Below, in pieces: positions 16,110 to 24,720 of a DNA stretch of 64,000 nt (position 1 is its first letter; every line of letters starts with the position of its first letter). The stretch spans positions 1 through 64,000 of the forward strand of contig NZ_JAGGKI010000021.1 of NCBI RefSeq assembly GCF_017873605.1, in the 5' to 3' direction. The stretch comes from Paenibacillus lactis (GTDB taxonomy: Bacteria > Bacillota > Bacilli > Paenibacillales > Paenibacillaceae). The notes below the pieces were generated by a model, which was given only the letters and a program-made list of their open reading frames with translations, ran no database searches and was not told where the DNA came from. The position numbers were made by a program, and so were the translations under genes.

Positions 16110-16478
16110 TTAGAATTCAAGGCCTGCTTCGCGAGCTGCTTCTGCAAGAGCTTGAATACGTCCATGGTACAAGTATCCTCCGCGGTCGAATACAACAGAC
16201 TTGTATCCTTTCTCCGCAGCACGTTTTGCAACGAGTTCGCCAACCTTACGAGCGGATTCTACGTTACCGCCGTTTTGGATGTCGCTGCTCAATTCTTTAT
16301 CAAGCGTAGAAGCCGATGCCAAAGTTACGCCGGCAACATCGTCGATCAGTTGAGCGTAGATGTGTTTCGAAGAACGGAACACATTCAGACGAGGACGCTC
16401 AGCAGTTCCTTGAATTTTCTTGCGGACACGCAGGTGTCTCTTCAAGCGAGCTTTGTTCTTGTCTTGTTTCGTGATCAT
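16110..16478 (-). CDS. rplR: 50S ribosomal protein L18
   Basis: L18 (122 residues) binds 5S rRNA together with L5 and brings it to the large subunit. The basic N-terminus (ARLKRHLRVRKKIQG) and the core RPRLNVFRSSKHIYAQLIDD are diagnostic. A 117-nt spacer with a hairpin separates it from rplF. Confidence 0.99.
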   Translation of the reverse strand: MITKQDKNKARLKRHLRVRKKIQGTAERPRLNVFRSSKHIYAQLIDDVAGVTLASASTLDKELSSDIQNGGNVESARKVGELVAKRAAEKGYKSVVFDRGGYLYHGRIQALAEAAREAGLEF

Positions 16479-16551
16479 GCTTCCCTTTCACTCCCTTCAG
16501 TTTTGCCTTAACAGCTTCACTTTTAGACGCATCGGGTAAGTAAGGAAGAAC

Positions 16552-16596
16552 AGGTTAGCTATCGGCTTTGGCCATCGCCAAACGCTTAAGCTACCT
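16552..16596. repeat. Hairpin between rplF and rplR
   Basis: TTTGGC/GCCAAA (16567-16572 and 16577-16582) with a 4-nt loop is enclosed by AGGTTAGCT/AGCTACCT arms (16552-16560 and 16589-16596) with one bulge. It ends on the rplF stop codon and lacks a T run, so it is probably an intra-operon RNA structure. Confidence 0.5.
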
Positions 16597-17138
16597 TATT
16601 TCTTCTTACCAGCCTTACCTTCCTTACGGATAATGCGTTCACCTTCGTATTTAATCCCTTTGCCTTTGTATGGCTCAGGCTCGCGTACGGAACGAATCTT
16701 AGCAGCGTATGCACCTACGCGCTCTTTATCGATACCGCGTACCGTAATTTTTGTGTTGGAAGCCACTTCGAACTCGATGCCTGCTTCCGGCGTGATTTCA
16801 ACTGGGTGGGAGTAACCCACGTTCAGTACGATTTTATCACCGGATTTGCTTGCACGGTATCCGACGCCGACGAGCTCAAGGTTTTTCGAGAATCCTTCAG
16901 TTACGCCGTTGACCATATTCGAGACAACGCTGCGGGTCGTGCCGTGAAGAGAACGATGCAGTTTGTTGTCGGATGGACGAACAACATTGATTTCGTTGTT
17001 TTCTACAGAGATCTGCATGTCTTTATGCAGCTCGCGAGTCAAAGTACCTTTCGGTCCTTTTACCGTAATTACATTGTTATCGAGTTTAACCTCGACACCG
17101 CTAGGGATAGCGATTGGTTTACGACCAATACGGGACAT
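16596..17138 (-). CDS. rplF: 50S ribosomal protein L6
   Basis: L6 (180 residues) has two similar domains and lies near the factor-binding region of the large subunit. The second-domain motif PEPYKGKGIKYEGERIIRKEGKAGKK is complete at the C-terminus. It follows rpsH by 29 nt. Confidence 0.99.
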   Translation of the reverse strand: MSRIGRKPIAIPSGVEVKLDNNVITVKGPKGTLTRELHKDMQISVENNEINVVRPSDNKLHRSLHGTTRSVVSNMVNGVTEGFSKNLELVGVGYRASKSGDKIVLNVGYSHPVEITPEAGIEFEVASNTKITVRGIDKERVGAYAAKIRSVREPEPYKGKGIKYEGERIIRKEGKAGKKK

Positions 17139-17167
17139 TCATTGCACCTCCTATCTTGTGACGTTGA

Positions 17168-17566
17168 TTACCATACGTAGCAGAGAACTTCTCCGCCGGC
17201 TTTGGCTTGACGAGCTTCTTTGTCGGTCATAACTCCCTTAGATGTGGAGATGATCGCGATACCCAAACCACCAAGTACACGAGGTACTTCGTTGCTCTTT
17301 GTATATACGCGGAGACCTGGCTTGCTGATTCTTTTCAGACCTGTGATTACGCGCTCGTTGTTGGAGCCATATTTCAGGAATACACGAATGATCCCTTGTT
17401 TATTGTCTTCAACAAACTCCGCATCACGGATGAAGCCTTCACGCTTCAAGATGTCAGCGATTTGTTTCTTAATCGTCGAAGCAGGCATTTCTACGGTTTC
17501 GTGACGAACAGTGTTCGCGTTACGAATACGAGTAAGCATATCTGCAATTGGATCGGACATAGTCAT
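17168..17566 (-). CDS. rpsH: 30S ribosomal protein S8
   Basis: S8 (132 residues) binds the central domain of 16S rRNA and organises the platform. The C-terminal STSKGVMTDKEARQAKAGGEVLCYVW contains the conserved RNA-binding STSKG loop. In enterobacteria S8 represses the spc operon; no comparable mRNA site was identified here. Confidence 0.99.
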   Translation of the reverse strand: MTMSDPIADMLTRIRNANTVRHETVEMPASTIKKQIADILKREGFIRDAEFVEDNKQGIIRVFLKYGSNNERVITGLKRISKPGLRVYTKSNEVPRVLGGLGIAIISTSKGVMTDKEARQAKAGGEVLCYVW

Positions 17567-17599
17567 GTAGGATAAACCTCCTTCCCGGTTATAAACTTC

Positions 17600-17785
17600 T
17601 TACCAGCTTGCTTTTTTCACGCCAGGAATCTGGCCTTTATAAGCTAATTCACGGAAACAAATTCTGCAAATTTTAAACTTCTGCAGTACCGAATGTGGAC
17701 GACCGCAACGCTCACAACGGGTGTATGCCCGAACTTTGAACTTTGGTGTGCGTTGTTGTTTAACTTTCATCGAAGTTTTTGCCAC
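17600..17785 (-). CDS. rpsN: 30S ribosomal protein S14, zinc (type Z) form
   Basis: This is the short 61-residue S14 with a zinc ribbon, C24-x2-C27 and C40-x2-C43 in RCERCGRPHSVL and KICRICFRELAYKG. In B. subtilis the zinc form in the spc operon is the normal one, with a zinc-free version elsewhere used on zinc starvation. It sits between rplE and rpsH. Confidence 0.99.
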   Translation of the reverse strand: MAKTSMKVKQQRTPKFKVRAYTRCERCGRPHSVLQKFKICRICFRELAYKGQIPGVKKASW

Positions 17786-17831
17786 TTAGCCTGACACCTC
17801 CTAAATAGTTTCGGAGAAAAGGACAACCGTC

Positions 17832-18374
17832 TTATTTTGCAAATGGCATGCCCAGTTGAGCAAGCAATTCACGGGACTCTTCATCGGTTTTAGCTGTCGT
17901 TACGATAACGATATCCATACCGCGAACCTTATCCACTTTGTCATACTCAATTTCAGGGAAAATGAGCTGCTCTTTCAGACCGAGCGTATAGTTGCCGCGT
18001 CCGTCAAATGCTTTGGTGGACACGCCCTGGAAGTCACGTACACGTGGGAGTGTAACGTTGAACAGCTTGTCGAGGAAGTAGTACATACGCTCACCGCGCA
18101 ATGTCACCTTCACACCGATCGGCATGTTCTCACGCAGTTTGAAGCCCGCGATGGATTTCTTAGCACGGGTGATAACCGGTTTTTGACCAGCAATCAGCTG
18201 CATGTCGTTTACAGCGGAATCAAGCACCTTCGAGTTTGCTACAGCGTCACCTACACCCATGTTGATGACAACCTTCTCGATTTTTGGTACCTGCATTACT
18301 GTTTTATAGCTAAACTTCTGCATCAGAGCAGGAGTTACTTCATTCAAAAAACGTTCTTTCATTCTTGCTGCCAT
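17832..18374 (-). CDS. rplE: 50S ribosomal protein L5
   Basis: L5 (180 residues) binds 5S rRNA and contacts P-site tRNA. Conserved parts are the N-terminal MKERFLNEVTPALMQKF, EKVVINMGVGDAV and the C-terminal DIVIVTTAKTDEESRELLAQLGMPFAK. It follows rplX by 28 nt. Confidence 0.99.
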   Translation of the reverse strand: MAARMKERFLNEVTPALMQKFSYKTVMQVPKIEKVVINMGVGDAVANSKVLDSAVNDMQLIAGQKPVITRAKKSIAGFKLRENMPIGVKVTLRGERMYYFLDKLFNVTLPRVRDFQGVSTKAFDGRGNYTLGLKEQLIFPEIEYDKVDKVRGMDIVIVTTAKTDEESRELLAQLGMPFAK

Positions 18375-18402
18375 GATTCAAGGACCTCCTTTCTAAACCG
18401 TC

Positions 18403-18759
18403 TTATTTATCGATAACTTCTCCGGATCTCTTCGCTACGCGAACCTTCTTGCCGTTGTCCAGTACTTTGTAACCGATACGGGTTACTTTTCCGCTCTTCG
18501 GATCAACGTGCATAACGTTCGATACATGGATCGGAGCTTCCTTCTCGATGATACCGCCTTGAGGGTTCATTTGGTTCGGCTTTTGGTGCTTCTTGATCAT
18601 GTTCACACCTTCAACCAGAACGCGGTTTTCACGAGGATATGCTGCGATAACACGGCCTTTTTTGCCTTTATCCTTACCGCTGATGACGATAACCGTATCA
18701 TCTTTTTTCACGTGCAATTTATTGTTGTGGGATTCCAGAACCTTTTTTGCTTTAGGCAT
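18403..18759 (-). CDS. rplX: 50S ribosomal protein L24
   Basis: L24 is one of the two proteins that start assembly of the large subunit. The KOW motif lies at about 20-50 (KKDDTVIVISGKDKGKKGRV). At 118 residues it is some 15 longer than the B. subtilis protein, with an extended N-terminus (MPKAKKVLESHNNKLH); the ribosome binding site AGGAGGTG upstream of 18759 supports that start. Confidence 0.98.
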   Translation of the reverse strand: MPKAKKVLESHNNKLHVKKDDTVIVISGKDKGKKGRVIAAYPRENRVLVEGVNMIKKHQKPNQMNPQGGIIEKEAPIHVSNVMHVDPKSGKVTRIGYKVLDNGKKVRVAKRSGEVIDK

Positions 18760-18838
18760 TCGTTACACCTCCTATGACTAGCCAGTTCATCGATTTATCG
18801 GGTACCCGCTAAGCCGATAAGCACCGCTTTTCGGGTTA

Positions 18839-19207
18839 TTAGATTACTTCCGGAGCCAAGGAAACGATTTTCATGTAGTCTCTTTCGCGAAGTTCGCGAG
18901 CAACTGGTCCGAAAATACGAGTTCCGCGTGGGCTTCTGTCGTCTTTAACAACAACTGCTGCATTCTCGTCAAAAGAGATGTAAGAACCGTCTTTACGGCG
19001 TACGGAACGCTTCGTGCGGACAACTACTGCTCTAACTACATCACCTTTTTTGACAACGCCGCCTGGTGTTGCTTGTTTGACGGAGCATACGATCAAATCA
19101 CCGATTTGAGCTGTACGGCGACCAGTACCACCCAATACGCGGATACACATCAGTTCCTTCGCACCGGAGTTGTCAGCAACAGCCAAACGAGTAAATGGTT
19201 GAATCAT
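18839..19207 (-). CDS. rplN: 50S ribosomal protein L14
   Basis: L14 (122 residues) forms an intersubunit bridge with 16S rRNA helix 44. The start MIQPFTRLAVADNSGAKELM and the core GGVVKKGDVVRAVVVRTK are nearly invariant. A 79-nt spacer follows before rplX. Confidence 0.99.
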   Translation of the reverse strand: MIQPFTRLAVADNSGAKELMCIRVLGGTGRRTAQIGDLIVCSVKQATPGGVVKKGDVVRAVVVRTKRSVRRKDGSYISFDENAAVVVKDDRSPRGTRIFGPVARELRERDYMKIVSLAPEVI

Positions 19208-19244
19208 TTAAATGTCCTCCTTCCATCGAAAACTGATCATTTTC

Positions 19245-19511
19245 TTAGATGATAACCGCTTTTTCTACCACTTCAACCAGTCTCCAGCGCTTGTCTTTGG
19301 AGAGAGGGCGAGTTTCCATGATTTTAACGGTATCTCCGATTTGAGCTTCATTGTTCTCATCATGCGCTTTAAATTTTTTCGTGTATTTAATGCGCTTGTG
19401 GTACAAGTCATGCTTCTTATAAGTTTCAACAGCTACAACAATGGTCTTATCCATTTTGTCGCTGACAACTTTACCGATTTGCACTTTACGAGCATTGCGT
19501 TCTTCGCTCAT
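19245..19511 (-). CDS. rpsQ: 30S ribosomal protein S17
   Basis: S17 (88 residues) is an OB-fold protein that binds the 5' domain of 16S rRNA during early assembly. The motif DKTIVVAVETYKKHDLYHKR and the tail KDKRWRLVEVVEKAVII are typical. It lies between rpmC and rplN. Confidence 0.99.
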   Translation of the reverse strand: MSEERNARKVQIGKVVSDKMDKTIVVAVETYKKHDLYHKRIKYTKKFKAHDENNEAQIGDTVKIMETRPLSKDKRWRLVEVVEKAVII

Positions 19512-19556
19512 TTGTTAGCCTCCTTCCTGAATACAGACGACCTTTCGCCTGTCTCA

Positions 19557-19754
19557 TTAACTAATCCCAAGTTCTCTTTCACGGATAACGGTTTTAGCAC
19601 GAGCTATTTCTTTGCGAACGTCACGGATCCGAGTTGGATTATCAAGCTGGCCCGTAGCCAATTGAAAACGGAGGTTAAAGAGTTCTTCTTTAAATCCGGC
19701 GATTTTTTGCTCGATTTCTGCAGTGGTTAAGTTGCGCAGTTCATTAGCTTTCAT
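19557..19754 (-). CDS. rpmC: 50S ribosomal protein L29
   Basis: L29 (65 residues) is a small two-helix protein at the peptide exit, part of the docking site for signal recognition particle and trigger factor. The start at 19754 (MKANELRNLTTAEIEQK) matches homologues and lies inside the end of rplP, so the two genes overlap by 11 nt and are probably translationally coupled. Confidence 0.98.
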   Translation of the reverse strand: MKANELRNLTTAEIEQKIAGFKEELFNLRFQLATGQLDNPTRIRDVRKEIARAKTVIRERELGIS

Positions 19755-20178
19755 TTGCTTCACCACCCACTTCTTCTCGTTTCACAAACTTCGTTTTCAC
19801 AGGCAGCTTGTGAGCGGCGAGACGCATCGCTTCGCGGGCGATTTCCTCGGACACGCCTCCAAGTTCAAACATGATCTTGCCTGGTTTAACTACGGCAACC
19901 CATTTCTCAACGTTACCTTTACCGCTACCCATCCGGACCTCGAGAGGCTTTTGAGTGATCGGCTTATCTGGGAAAATCTTGATCCATACTTTACCGCCGC
20001 GGCGAATGTAACGAGTCATCGCGATACGCGCAGCTTCGATCTGACGGTTCGTGATCCAGCCTGGCTCCATTGCTTGCAGACCGAATTCGCCGAAGTTCAG
20101 TTCAGTACCGCCTTTAGCTTGACCTCTCATATGGCCGCGCTGTTGTTTGCGGTGTTTTACACGTTTTGGTACCAACAT
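19744..20178 (-). CDS. rplP: 50S ribosomal protein L16
   Basis: L16 (144 residues) is needed for the A-site architecture of the peptidyl transferase centre. MLVPKRVKHRKQQRG, EPGWITNRQIEAARIAMTR and RMGSGKGNVEKWVAVV are conserved; the GSGKG loop approaches A-site tRNA. It starts 2 nt after rpsC. Confidence 0.99.
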   Translation of the reverse strand: MLVPKRVKHRKQQRGHMRGQAKGGTELNFGEFGLQAMEPGWITNRQIEAARIAMTRYIRRGGKVWIKIFPDKPITQKPLEVRMGSGKGNVEKWVAVVKPGKIMFELGGVSEEIAREAMRLAAHKLPVKTKFVKREEVGGEANES

Positions 20179-20180
20179 GA

Positions 20181-20846
20181 TTAGTTGCCTCCTTCCTGAG
20201 CAGCTTGTTTCTTAGCCGTAGGAAGAACCTCTCCACGATAGATCCATACTTTCACGCCGATACGGCCGTAAGTCGTATGCGCTTCTGCTGTACCATAGTC
20301 GATGTCTGCACGAAGCGTATGAAGTGGAACAGTTCCTTCACTGTAGCCTTCTGTACGAGCAATCTCGGCTCCGCCAAGACGTCCGCTGACCGATGTTTTA
20401 ATCCCTTTCGCTCCGGCACGCATTGTTCTTTGAATTGCTTGCTTCAGCGCACGACGGAAGGATACACGACGTTCCAGCTGTTGTGCAATGCTTTCAGCAA
20501 CAAGAATTGCGTCCAGTTCAGGGTTCTTGATTTCAGAAATGTTGATGTGAACTTTTTTGCCGCCGGCGATCTTCGTTACTTGACCGCGCAGAACTTCAAC
20601 TTCGGAACCACCCTTACCGATAACCATGCCTGGCTTCGCAGTGTGGATCGTTACGTTCACACGATTCGCTGCTCTCTCGATTTCAATACGGGATACAGCG
20701 GAGTCTTTCAATTTATTCTTCAGGTATTCACGGATTTTTACGTCTTCCAGCAAAAGATCACCGAAATCTTTGCCTGCATACCATTTGGATTCCCAGTCAC
20801 GGATAATACCGATACGGAGTCCTACTGGATTTACCTTTTGGCCCAC
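20181..20846 (-). CDS. rpsC: 30S ribosomal protein S3
   Basis: S3 (221 residues) is at the mRNA entry site and has helicase-like activity with S4 and S5. A type II KH domain with VIGKGGSEVEVL lies at about residues 75-90. The start is GTG at 20846 (MGQKVNPVGLRIG), following rplV by 13 nt. Confidence 0.99.
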   Translation of the reverse strand: MGQKVNPVGLRIGIIRDWESKWYAGKDFGDLLLEDVKIREYLKNKLKDSAVSRIEIERAANRVNVTIHTAKPGMVIGKGGSEVEVLRGQVTKIAGGKKVHINISEIKNPELDAILVAESIAQQLERRVSFRRALKQAIQRTMRAGAKGIKTSVSGRLGGAEIARTEGYSEGTVPLHTLRADIDYGTAEAHTTYGRIGVKVWIYRGEVLPTAKKQAAQEGGN

Positions 20847-20859
20847 ACGTTTTCCCTCC

Positions 20860-21192
20860 TTATTTTTCAGCTACCACCAAAGTAATGTGGCTGGTGCGTT
20901 TATTAATCCGGCTTGCACGTCCCATTGCACGCGGGCGGAAACGTTTCATTGTCGGTCCTTGGTTAACATACGCCTCGGTTACCACCAGCTTGTTAACGTC
21001 CAAGGAATAGTTGTGCTCAGCATTCGCGATCGCCGAGTTGAGCAGCTTCTCAACTACTGGAGACGCAGCCTTTGGAGTGTGACGCAGAATTGCGATGGCT
21101 TCACCGACTTGCTTGCCGCGAATCAAGTCAACAACGAGTTGAGCTTTACGAGGAGCAATCCGTACCATTCTTGCATGTGCTTTTGCTTCCAT
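20860..21192 (-). CDS. rplV: 50S ribosomal protein L22
   Basis: L22 (110 residues) lines the nascent-peptide tunnel with a long beta hairpin, here around VTEAYVNQGPTMKRFRPRAMGRASRI, the site of macrolide-resistance changes in other bacteria. No deletion or insertion is seen in the hairpin. Confidence 0.99.
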   Translation of the reverse strand: MEAKAHARMVRIAPRKAQLVVDLIRGKQVGEAIAILRHTPKAASPVVEKLLNSAIANAEHNYSLDVNKLVVTEAYVNQGPTMKRFRPRAMGRASRINKRTSHITLVVAEK

Positions 21193-21227
21193 TGTTTAAC
21201 CTCCTCTCAAACAAAGAGCTTCGATAA

Positions 21228-21503
21228 TTATCTTCTCGTTTTCTTATCGTCTTCGTGACCTTTGTAAGTACGAGTTGGAGCAAACTCACCCAACTTGTGT
21301 CCTACCATGTCCTCTGTTACATATACAGGTACATGCTTGCGGCCATCATATACACCGAACGTGTGACCGATAAATTGCGGGAAAATAGTGGAGCGGCGGG
21401 ACCAAGTTTTGATCACAGCCTTCTTGTTTGCGCTGTTCATTTCCTCCACTTTCTTGAGCAGGTATCCGTCGACGAAAGGTCCTTTTTTCAAACTACGGCT
21501 CAT
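21228..21503 (-). CDS. rpsS: 30S ribosomal protein S19
   Basis: S19 (91 residues) pairs with S13 in the small-subunit head. The start MSRSLKKGPFVDGYLLKKV and FIGHTFGVYDGRKHVPVYVTEDMVGHKLGEFAPTR region are conserved throughout the family. It follows rplB by 73 nt. Confidence 0.99.
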   Translation of the reverse strand: MSRSLKKGPFVDGYLLKKVEEMNSANKKAVIKTWSRRSTIFPQFIGHTFGVYDGRKHVPVYVTEDMVGHKLGEFAPTRTYKGHEDDKKTRR

Positions 21504-21576
21504 ATAGAAATCCTCCCTTCACCAAATTGTCTCGTTACCATCCAAAGCCTCTCACGAAGCGATGCACTCTCGCGCA

Positions 21577-22407
21577 TTACTTCGTGCGGCGGCGAACGAT
21601 ATATTTGTCAGAAGCTTTACCTTTTTTACGGGTCTTGGCACCAAGGGTTGGTTTACCCCATGGAGACATAGGCGATTTACGTCCGATTGGAGCGCGGCCT
21701 TCACCACCACCGTGTGGGTGATCGTTAGGGTTCATGACGACACCTCGTACTTCAGGACGTTGTCCGAGCCAGCGGCTGCGTCCAGCTTTACCGATCTTGA
21801 TCAACTCATGGTCTTGGTTACCCACAGAACCGATGGTTGCACGGCAAGTTTTCAGGATGTGACGAACTTCACCGGAAGACAAACGTACTGTAACGTACTT
21901 TTCTTCTTTACCGAGAAGCTGTGCTTCCGTACCAGCAGCACGAACTAATTGTCCGCCTTTGCCTGGCTTCAATTCAATGTTGTGGATAACGGTACCAACC
22001 GGAATGTTCTCCAATGGAAGAGCGTTACCGATTTTGATGTCCGCACCAACGCCGGATACGATTTGATCTCCGACTTTCAGACCTTTTGGAGCGAGGATAT
22101 AACGCTTCTCACCATCTGCATAGTGGATCAGCGCGATATTAGAAGTACGGTTCGGGTCGTATTCAATCGTAGCAACGCGACCTGGAATGCCGTCTTTGTT
22201 CCGTTTGAAGTCAATGATACGGTATTTACGCTTGTGTCCGCCGCCATGGTGACGAACCGTAATTTTACCTTGGTTGTTGCGGCCGGCTGTTTTGCTCAGC
22301 GGCGCCAAGAGCGATTTCTCCGGCTTGTTCGTGGTGATTTCTTCGAAAGTCGACACGGACATGTTGCGTCGAGCCGGGGATGTCGGTTTATACTTTTTAA
22401 TAGGCAC
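21577..22407 (-). CDS. rplB: 50S ribosomal protein L2
   Basis: L2 (276 residues) is required for subunit joining and lies close to the peptidyl transferase centre. Near the C-terminus, VMNPNDHPHGGGEGRAPIG includes the histidine long linked to peptidyl transferase function. N-terminal YKPTSPARRNMSV is normal. Confidence 0.99.
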   Translation of the reverse strand: MPIKKYKPTSPARRNMSVSTFEEITTNKPEKSLLAPLSKTAGRNNQGKITVRHHGGGHKRKYRIIDFKRNKDGIPGRVATIEYDPNRTSNIALIHYADGEKRYILAPKGLKVGDQIVSGVGADIKIGNALPLENIPVGTVIHNIELKPGKGGQLVRAAGTEAQLLGKEEKYVTVRLSSGEVRHILKTCRATIGSVGNQDHELIKIGKAGRSRWLGQRPEVRGVVMNPNDHPHGGGEGRAPIGRKSPMSPWGKPTLGAKTRKKGKASDKYIVRRRTK

Positions 22408-22437
22408 TGTGTTTTCCCTCCTTACTTAGCAGTTTTC

Positions 22438-22731
22438 TTATTCAACCGATTCAAAGAACTCGAGCGGCTTGCTGTCCGCTGTCAGCGTTACAATAGCTTT
22501 CTTCCATTCGGTTGTGTAACCGGAATAACGGCCATAACGCTTCGGCTTCGCAGGAACACGCATCGTATTCACACTCGAAACTTTAACTTTAAAAATAGAT
22601 TCAACAGCTTGCTTGATCTCGGTCTTGTTCGCACGAATGTCAACTTCGAAAGCATATTTCAGCTCTGCCATGTAGTCAGCCGTACGTTCCGTGATCACCG
22701 GGCGCTTGATTATATCGCGAGGGTCTTTCAT
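22438..22731 (-). CDS. rplW: 50S ribosomal protein L23
   Basis: L23 (97 residues) is at the tunnel exit and is the main attachment point of trigger factor and SRP. IIKRPVITERTADYM at the start and KVSSVNTMRVPAKPKRYGRY are typical. Its start shares one base with the rplD stop (TAATG). Confidence 0.99.
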   Translation of the reverse strand: MKDPRDIIKRPVITERTADYMAELKYAFEVDIRANKTEIKQAVESIFKVKVSSVNTMRVPAKPKRYGRYSGYTTEWKKAIVTLTADSKPLEFFESVE

Positions 22732-23354
22732 TACGCGAGCACCTCCTCTACCTTCTGAACTGCTTCTTTCGTAATGATCAGTTGATCGTACGACAGTACG
22801 TCAAGAACATTAATGCCATCAGCCGCTACGAACTTCACACCTGGGATGTTACGAGCGGAAAGGGCAACATTATCATCGTAGCTAGGAGCAACGATCAGAG
22901 CTTTACGTCCTACCTTAAGATTGCTCAAGATATTAGCAAACTCTTTCGTTTTTGGCGCATTCAGCGTCAATTGATCCAATACGATAATTGCGTTGTCGTT
23001 CACTTTGGAAGACAAAGCGGATTTGATCGCCAGACGACGAACCTTCTTAGGAAGTTTGAATGTATAGCTGCGCGGAGTTGGTCCGAATACCGTTCCGCCG
23101 CCTTTCCATTGTGGTGCGCGGATCGAACCTTGACGAGCACGGCCGGTGCCTTTTTGTTTCCAAGGCTTACGTCCGCCGCCGCGTACTTCAGAACGTCCTT
23201 TTACTTTATGCGTACCACGACGAAGGGAAGCGCGCTGCAGCAATACTGCGCTGTGCATAACATGCACGTTCGGCTCGATACCGAATACTGCTTCGTTCAA
23301 TTCTACTTCGCCAACTTGGCTACCGCTGACATTATAAAGTGCTACTTTAGGCAT
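22731..23354 (-). CDS. rplD: 50S ribosomal protein L4
   Basis: L4 (207 residues) has a globular domain on the ribosome surface and a long loop into the exit tunnel. The loop around RGGGRKPWKQKGTGRARQG is unaltered at the positions changed in macrolide-resistant strains. It follows rplC by 26 nt. Confidence 0.99.
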   Translation of the reverse strand: MPKVALYNVSGSQVGEVELNEAVFGIEPNVHVMHSAVLLQRASLRRGTHKVKGRSEVRGGGRKPWKQKGTGRARQGSIRAPQWKGGGTVFGPTPRSYTFKLPKKVRRLAIKSALSSKVNDNAIIVLDQLTLNAPKTKEFANILSNLKVGRKALIVAPSYDDNVALSARNIPGVKFVAADGINVLDVLSYDQLIITKEAVQKVEEVLA

Positions 23355-23380
23355 TGTTTGCTCCTCCTTTCTTTAGGCGA

Positions 23381-24004
23381 CTATTTCTTCACCGTTTGTT
23401 TAATTTGCACAAAGCCTTTTTTCGGTCCAGGTACGGAACCTTTAACAAGGATAACGTTGCGTTCAGCATCAACCTTGATAACTTCAAGCTTTTGGATCGT
23501 TACCGTATCATGTCCCATATGTCCTGGCAGACGCTTGCCTTTCGGAACACGGTTAGCTTGGATCGAACCCATGGAACCAGGTCCGCGGTGATAACGGGAA
23601 CCGTGGGACATTGGTCCGCGGCTTTGTCCCCAACGCTTGATTACGCCTTGGAAACCTTTACCCTTGGAAATTCCAGTAACGTCAACAAATTCGCCTTCTG
23701 CGAAGACATCCGCCTTCAGCTCTTGGCCGACCTCGACACTCGCGAGGTCAACACCGCGAATTTCGCGAACGTAGCGCTTAGGTGCAGTGTTTGCTTTTTT
23801 CGCATGTCCTGCTTCTGGCTTGTTGGCATTGTTTTCTTTCTTATCGGAGAAACCGATCTGGATCGCTTCGTATCCGTCGTTCTCCAGGTCTTTTTTCTGC
23901 AAAACAACACAAGGACCTGCTTCGATAACCGTTACAGGAATTACATTACCTTCTGCGGTAAATACTTGAGTCATCCCGAGTTTTCTACCTAAGATACCTT
24001 TCAT
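23381..24004 (-). CDS. rplC: 50S ribosomal protein L3
   Basis: L3 (207 residues) starts large-subunit assembly with L24 and reaches towards the peptidyl transferase centre. MKGILGRKLGMTQVF and the central loop MSHGSRYHRGPGSMGS are typical and show no resistance-type change. It follows rpsJ by 38 nt. Confidence 0.99.
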   Translation of the reverse strand: MKGILGRKLGMTQVFTAEGNVIPVTVIEAGPCVVLQKKDLENDGYEAIQIGFSDKKENNANKPEAGHAKKANTAPKRYVREIRGVDLASVEVGQELKADVFAEGEFVDVTGISKGKGFQGVIKRWGQSRGPMSHGSRYHRGPGSMGSIQANRVPKGKRLPGHMGHDTVTIQKLEVIKVDAERNVILVKGSVPGPKKGFVQIKQTVKK

Positions 24005-24042
24005 GTTGACACCTCTTTTCCCTTCACTAATTCGTTATGCTA

Positions 24043-24351
24043 TTACAGTTTGATTTCGATATCTACACCGGACGGCAGGTCCAAGCGCATCAAGGCATCC
24101 ACAGTTTGTGGAGTCGGGTTCACGATGTCGATCAAGCGTTTGTGAGTACGCATTTCGAACTGTTCCCGAGAATCCTTATACTTGTGCACCGCACGGAGAA
24201 TGGTAATTACTTGCTTTTCAGTTGGAAGCGGGATCGGACCGGAAACACCAGCACCCGAACGTTTTGCTGTCTCAACAATTTTCTCAGCGGATTGATCAAG
24301 AATTCTGTGGTCGTATGCTTTCAAGCGAATACGAATTTTTTGCTTTGCCAT
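24043..24351 (-). CDS. rpsJ: 30S ribosomal protein S10 (NusE)
   Basis: S10 (102 residues) is a small-subunit head protein and also the NusE partner of NusB and NusG in antitermination and transcription-translation coupling. MAKQKIRIRLKAYDHRILDQSAEKIVETA is near invariant. It is the first gene of the superoperon, behind a sigma-A promoter and a leader of about 130 nt. Confidence 0.99.
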   Translation of the reverse strand: MAKQKIRIRLKAYDHRILDQSAEKIVETAKRSGAGVSGPIPLPTEKQVITILRAVHKYKDSREQFEMRTHKRLIDIVNPTPQTVDALMRLDLPSGVDIEIKL

Positions 24352-24483
24352 TTTATTCCCTCCTTCTATCGCCCAATTTGGTATCGGACATACTCCGTGA
24401 AAATTTTCCGAACACCTGCCTCATGGCAAAGGGGCCGGGTGTGTCGGTAACCTCTCACATCATCGCAACGTCGCAGAACAACA
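24352..24483 (-). ncRNA. S10 operon leader RNA (candidate)
   Basis: The untranslated leader of rpsJ carries the GAGAGGTTACCGACACACCC segment (about 24438-24457) followed by CGGCCCCTTTGCC and a GGTGTTCGG that can pair with the CCGACACAC part. This resembles the S10 leader known from Bacillales; the assignment is from memory of that element and needs a covariance search. Confidence 0.5.
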
Positions 24484-24489
24484 TTCACT

Positions 24490-24518
24490 ATTATATAGAA
24501 AAGATAGGCGCATTGCAA
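24490..24518 (-). promoter_or_regulatory. S10-spc-alpha operon promoter
   Basis: TTGCAA (24513-24518) and a perfect TATAAT (24490-24495) are 17 bp apart on the minus strand. It should drive the genes from rpsJ to rplQ. Confidence 0.85.
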
Positions 24519-24571
24519 GCATAAAATCAGAATTTATTCATACCTTGCATTTCCTCTTTTTTTCTACTATA

Positions 24572-24607
24572 GAATAAGGTTTCCCGGCCGTGCTTATCCC
24601 CTTATTC
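24572..24607. repeat. Inverted repeat between tuf and the S10 promoter
   Basis: GAATAAGG (24572-24579) and CCTTATTC (24600-24607) form a perfect 8-bp inverted repeat with a 20-bp spacer, upstream of the S10 promoter. No T run follows. Apart from this, 24519-24680 shows nothing I can name. Confidence 0.4.
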
Positions 24608-24680
24608 CTGCATCGTGGACAACGTCCCGACATAGATATGAAGTATGCCGCTGCTCGTACGTTTCGGATCCCGCGGTATT

Positions 24681-24716
24681 AAAAACAAAGAGCCTGATCG
24701 TAAAAGATCAGACTCT
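24681..24716 (-). terminator. Terminator of the str operon (after tuf)
   Basis: An 11-bp stem (24689-24699 with 24706-24716, one G-U) with a 6-nt loop is followed by TTGTTTTT on the minus strand, about 80 nt after the tuf stop. Confidence 0.9.
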
Positions 24717-24720
24717 GTTA

